Below, in pieces: positions 62,750-64,000 of a stretch of DNA of 64,000 bases; position 1 is the first letter of the stretch; every line of letters starts with the position of its first letter. The notes beneath the pieces were generated by a model. The model had not been told where the DNA came from. It did not search any database and saw nothing but the letters and a program-made list of their open reading frames with translations. Where the stretch lies: contig JAJCXR010000014.1 in assembly GCA_029263315.1 (NCBI GenBank), positions 62,001-126,000 of the forward strand, written 5' to 3'. The translations under genes were made by a program, and so were the position numbers. The stretch comes from Acidobacteriota bacterium. Its GTDB lineage: Bacteria > Acidobacteriota > Thermoanaerobaculia > Multivoradales > J023.

Positions 62750-63895
62750 TTAGTCGCCTGCATCCATCGGCATCTGGTAAAGGTAGACGTCCCGCTTGGG
62801 GAAGGGGATCTCGATCTCTTCCTTGCCGAAGGTCTTGTAGATTTCCATGTAGAGCTCGTGGCTGAGCCTGCCGCGCAGCACCGGCTCGTCAATCCAACAG
62901 AGCAACTCGAAGTCGAGGCTGGAATCTCCGAAGCCGCGCATGCGGACCCGCGGTGCCGGTTCCAGGCAAATGTGCTCATGGTGGATGGCAATGTCCTGGA
63001 GCACGTCGCAGACCTGATCCACATCGGAGCCGTAGGCGACACCCACCTTCAGGCGAATGCGCTCCTTCTCCCATTTGCCGCCGGTTTCGTTGATGATCTT
63101 GGCGTTGGCGATGGACGCGTTGGGCAAGGTGATCTGAATGTCGTCGCGGGTTTCGAGCCGCGTGCTGCGGATGCCCACATGGGTGACTTGGCCGCGTTCG
63201 CCGGAGTCCAACACAACAAAATCACCGATTTTGTAAGGCGCATCGGCGAGGATGAAGAAGCCCGCAAAAAGATTGGCCAGGGTGTCTTTGGCGGCAAAAC
63301 CCACCGCGATTCCGATGACCCCGGCGGAGGTCAACCAGGCGGTGGGATTGATCTGCCAGATCATCAGCACGGCGTAGCTGGTGCCACCGATGAGCAGCAG
63401 CTTGCTGGTGATGTCGAAGAGGGGGATGGTGCGTTCTTCGATCAACGGGAAGCGGTCTTGGTTGCGGCTCAGGGATTGCAGCAGCAGTCGGCAGAAAGGC
63501 CAACCGGCCCCTAGCCAAGAGAGGACCACCAGGGTCTTGAGGATATTGACCAGCACTGCGGTGAAGCCGTCCGGCAGGGGGAGTTGGTGCGTGGCCAAGG
63601 CCAGCCCGAAGAAAAAGACGGTCAAGAAGATGGGTTTGCGGGTCAAGGCAATGAGCTGATCGTCCAGCTGTGTTCGGGTGCGCGATGCCAGCTTGGCGAC
63701 GCTGTTCTGAACCAGGAGCTGTACCAGCTTGGCGATCAGATAGGACAGGCAGACGATGATGGCGAAGGCTAGCCAAGGCTGGTCGGCGATCAGCTCCCAG
63801 ACTGTGAGAAGGGGCGGCGGAAGCCACTCCGGCGGCGTGAGCATGGGGCTGGCGTTGTCGGTTGCGGGGAGGGACGCTTCTTGCGGGCCTTGCAT
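62750..63895 (-). CDS. MscS family mechanosensitive channel
   Basis: 381 residues; AAGGAG 6 nt before the ATG. About four to five TM helices precede the MscS beta domain and pore-lining segment (GVIGIAVGFAAKDTLANLFAGFFILAD, then APYKIGDFVVLDSGERGQVTHVGIRSTRLETRDD). The C-terminal alpha/beta cage is present (VYLYQMP end). It releases osmolytes on osmotic downshock. Convergent with the exosortase gene, stops 11 bp apart. Confidence 0.93.
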   Translation of the reverse strand: MQGPQEASLPATDNASPMLTPPEWLPPPLLTVWELIADQPWLAFAIIVCLSYLIAKLVQLLVQNSVAKLASRTRTQLDDQLIALTRKPIFLTVFFFGLALATHQLPLPDGFTAVLVNILKTLVVLSWLGAGWPFCRLLLQSLSRNQDRFPLIEERTIPLFDITSKLLLIGGTSYAVLMIWQINPTAWLTSAGVIGIAVGFAAKDTLANLFAGFFILADAPYKIGDFVVLDSGERGQVTHVGIRSTRLETRDDIQITLPNASIANAKIINETGGKWEKERIRLKVGVAYGSDVDQVCDVLQDIAIHHEHICLEPAPRVRMRGFGDSSLDFELLCWIDEPVLRGRLSHELYMEIYKTFGKEEIEIPFPKRDVYLYQMPMDAGD

Positions 63896-64000
63896 GACCG
63901 AGCTCCTTCAAGCAACGAGGTTGGCGGCTCGTCGGCGGATTGGATGAGTCCAGGGCCAGGGATCAACAGCACAGGCAGGTTTCTGTCGATCTTTCCTTGA

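Overview
The window is GC-rich, densely coding, bacterial chromosomal DNA with short intergenic gaps and no phage, insertion sequence, CRISPR array or rRNA operon. Gene content points to a Gram-negative, heterotrophic member of a deep-branching phylum with many Hanks-type kinases. Acidobacteriota (Thermoanaerobaculia-like) is my best guess. The reasons are an ECF sigma factor directly followed by a TPR-bearing Ser/Thr kinase, an HTH-TPR regulator, FecR/LysM and PEGA surface proteins, and a private exosortase. This is inference: no rRNA or ribosomal protein gene is present to settle it.

Layout. 1-3.4 kb is a possible polyphosphate neighbourhood: a CYTH-CHAD protein (cut by the window start), a lysine-rich helix-hairpin-helix protein and a Ppx/GppA phosphatase. 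3.5-7.3 kb holds an aldehyde dehydrogenase, a membrane-anchored GspE-type ATPase and a PEGA protein in one run. 7.3-12 kb holds a Bax-inhibitor-1 protein, ApaH, a tiny exported peptide facing an HTH-TPR regulator, and an unknown protein. 12-15.2 kb holds a TetR regulator with its operator, an acyl-CoA dehydrogenase, and three tRNA genes. 15.4-22 kb holds TrkA/TrkH potassium uptake and a sensor-kinase/LysM-FecR pair. 22-31.4 kb holds GAPDH, a TPR lipoprotein, a glycosyltransferase-TPR protein, a palindromic repeat cluster, UvrA and a Ser/Thr kinase. 31.6-42.2 kb holds an EF-G paralogue, a sugar-epimerase-like protein, a small TfoX C-terminal-domain gene, two tandem ATP-grasp enzymes, glycogen genes glgC-glgA and an SLC13 transporter. 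42.4-51 kb holds a phosphodiesterase-TPR lipoprotein, YceH, the ECF sigma/kinase pair, a secreted protein and a VanZ-like protein. 51-58.7 kb holds an acyl-CoA carboxyltransferase, moaD-moaE, and a six-gene minus-strand run (nucleotidyltransferase, Fur, methyltransferase, crotonase, YigZ, metalloprotease). 59-64 kb holds a VIT-domain membrane protein with a PEP-CTERM-like tail, an exosortase fused to an EpsI-like domain, and MscS.

How the parts fit. The most system-like unit is the two-gene exosortase cassette at 59.0-62.7 kb, in which the substrate (VIT/VWA membrane protein with sorting tail) and its processing enzyme sit 8 bp apart. Next are the exported peptide with its adjacent HTH-TPR protein (a candidate signalling pair), the CHAD/lysine-rich/Ppx cluster, and the non-RD transmembrane kinase co-transcribed with a LysM-FecR protein. 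Three Ser/Thr kinases of different architecture in 31 kb suggest heavy use of phospho-signalling. Lipid catabolism genes (acyl-CoA dehydrogenase with TetR, crotonase, acyl-CoA carboxylase), glycogen synthesis and molybdopterin synthase fit an aerobic or facultative heterotroph.
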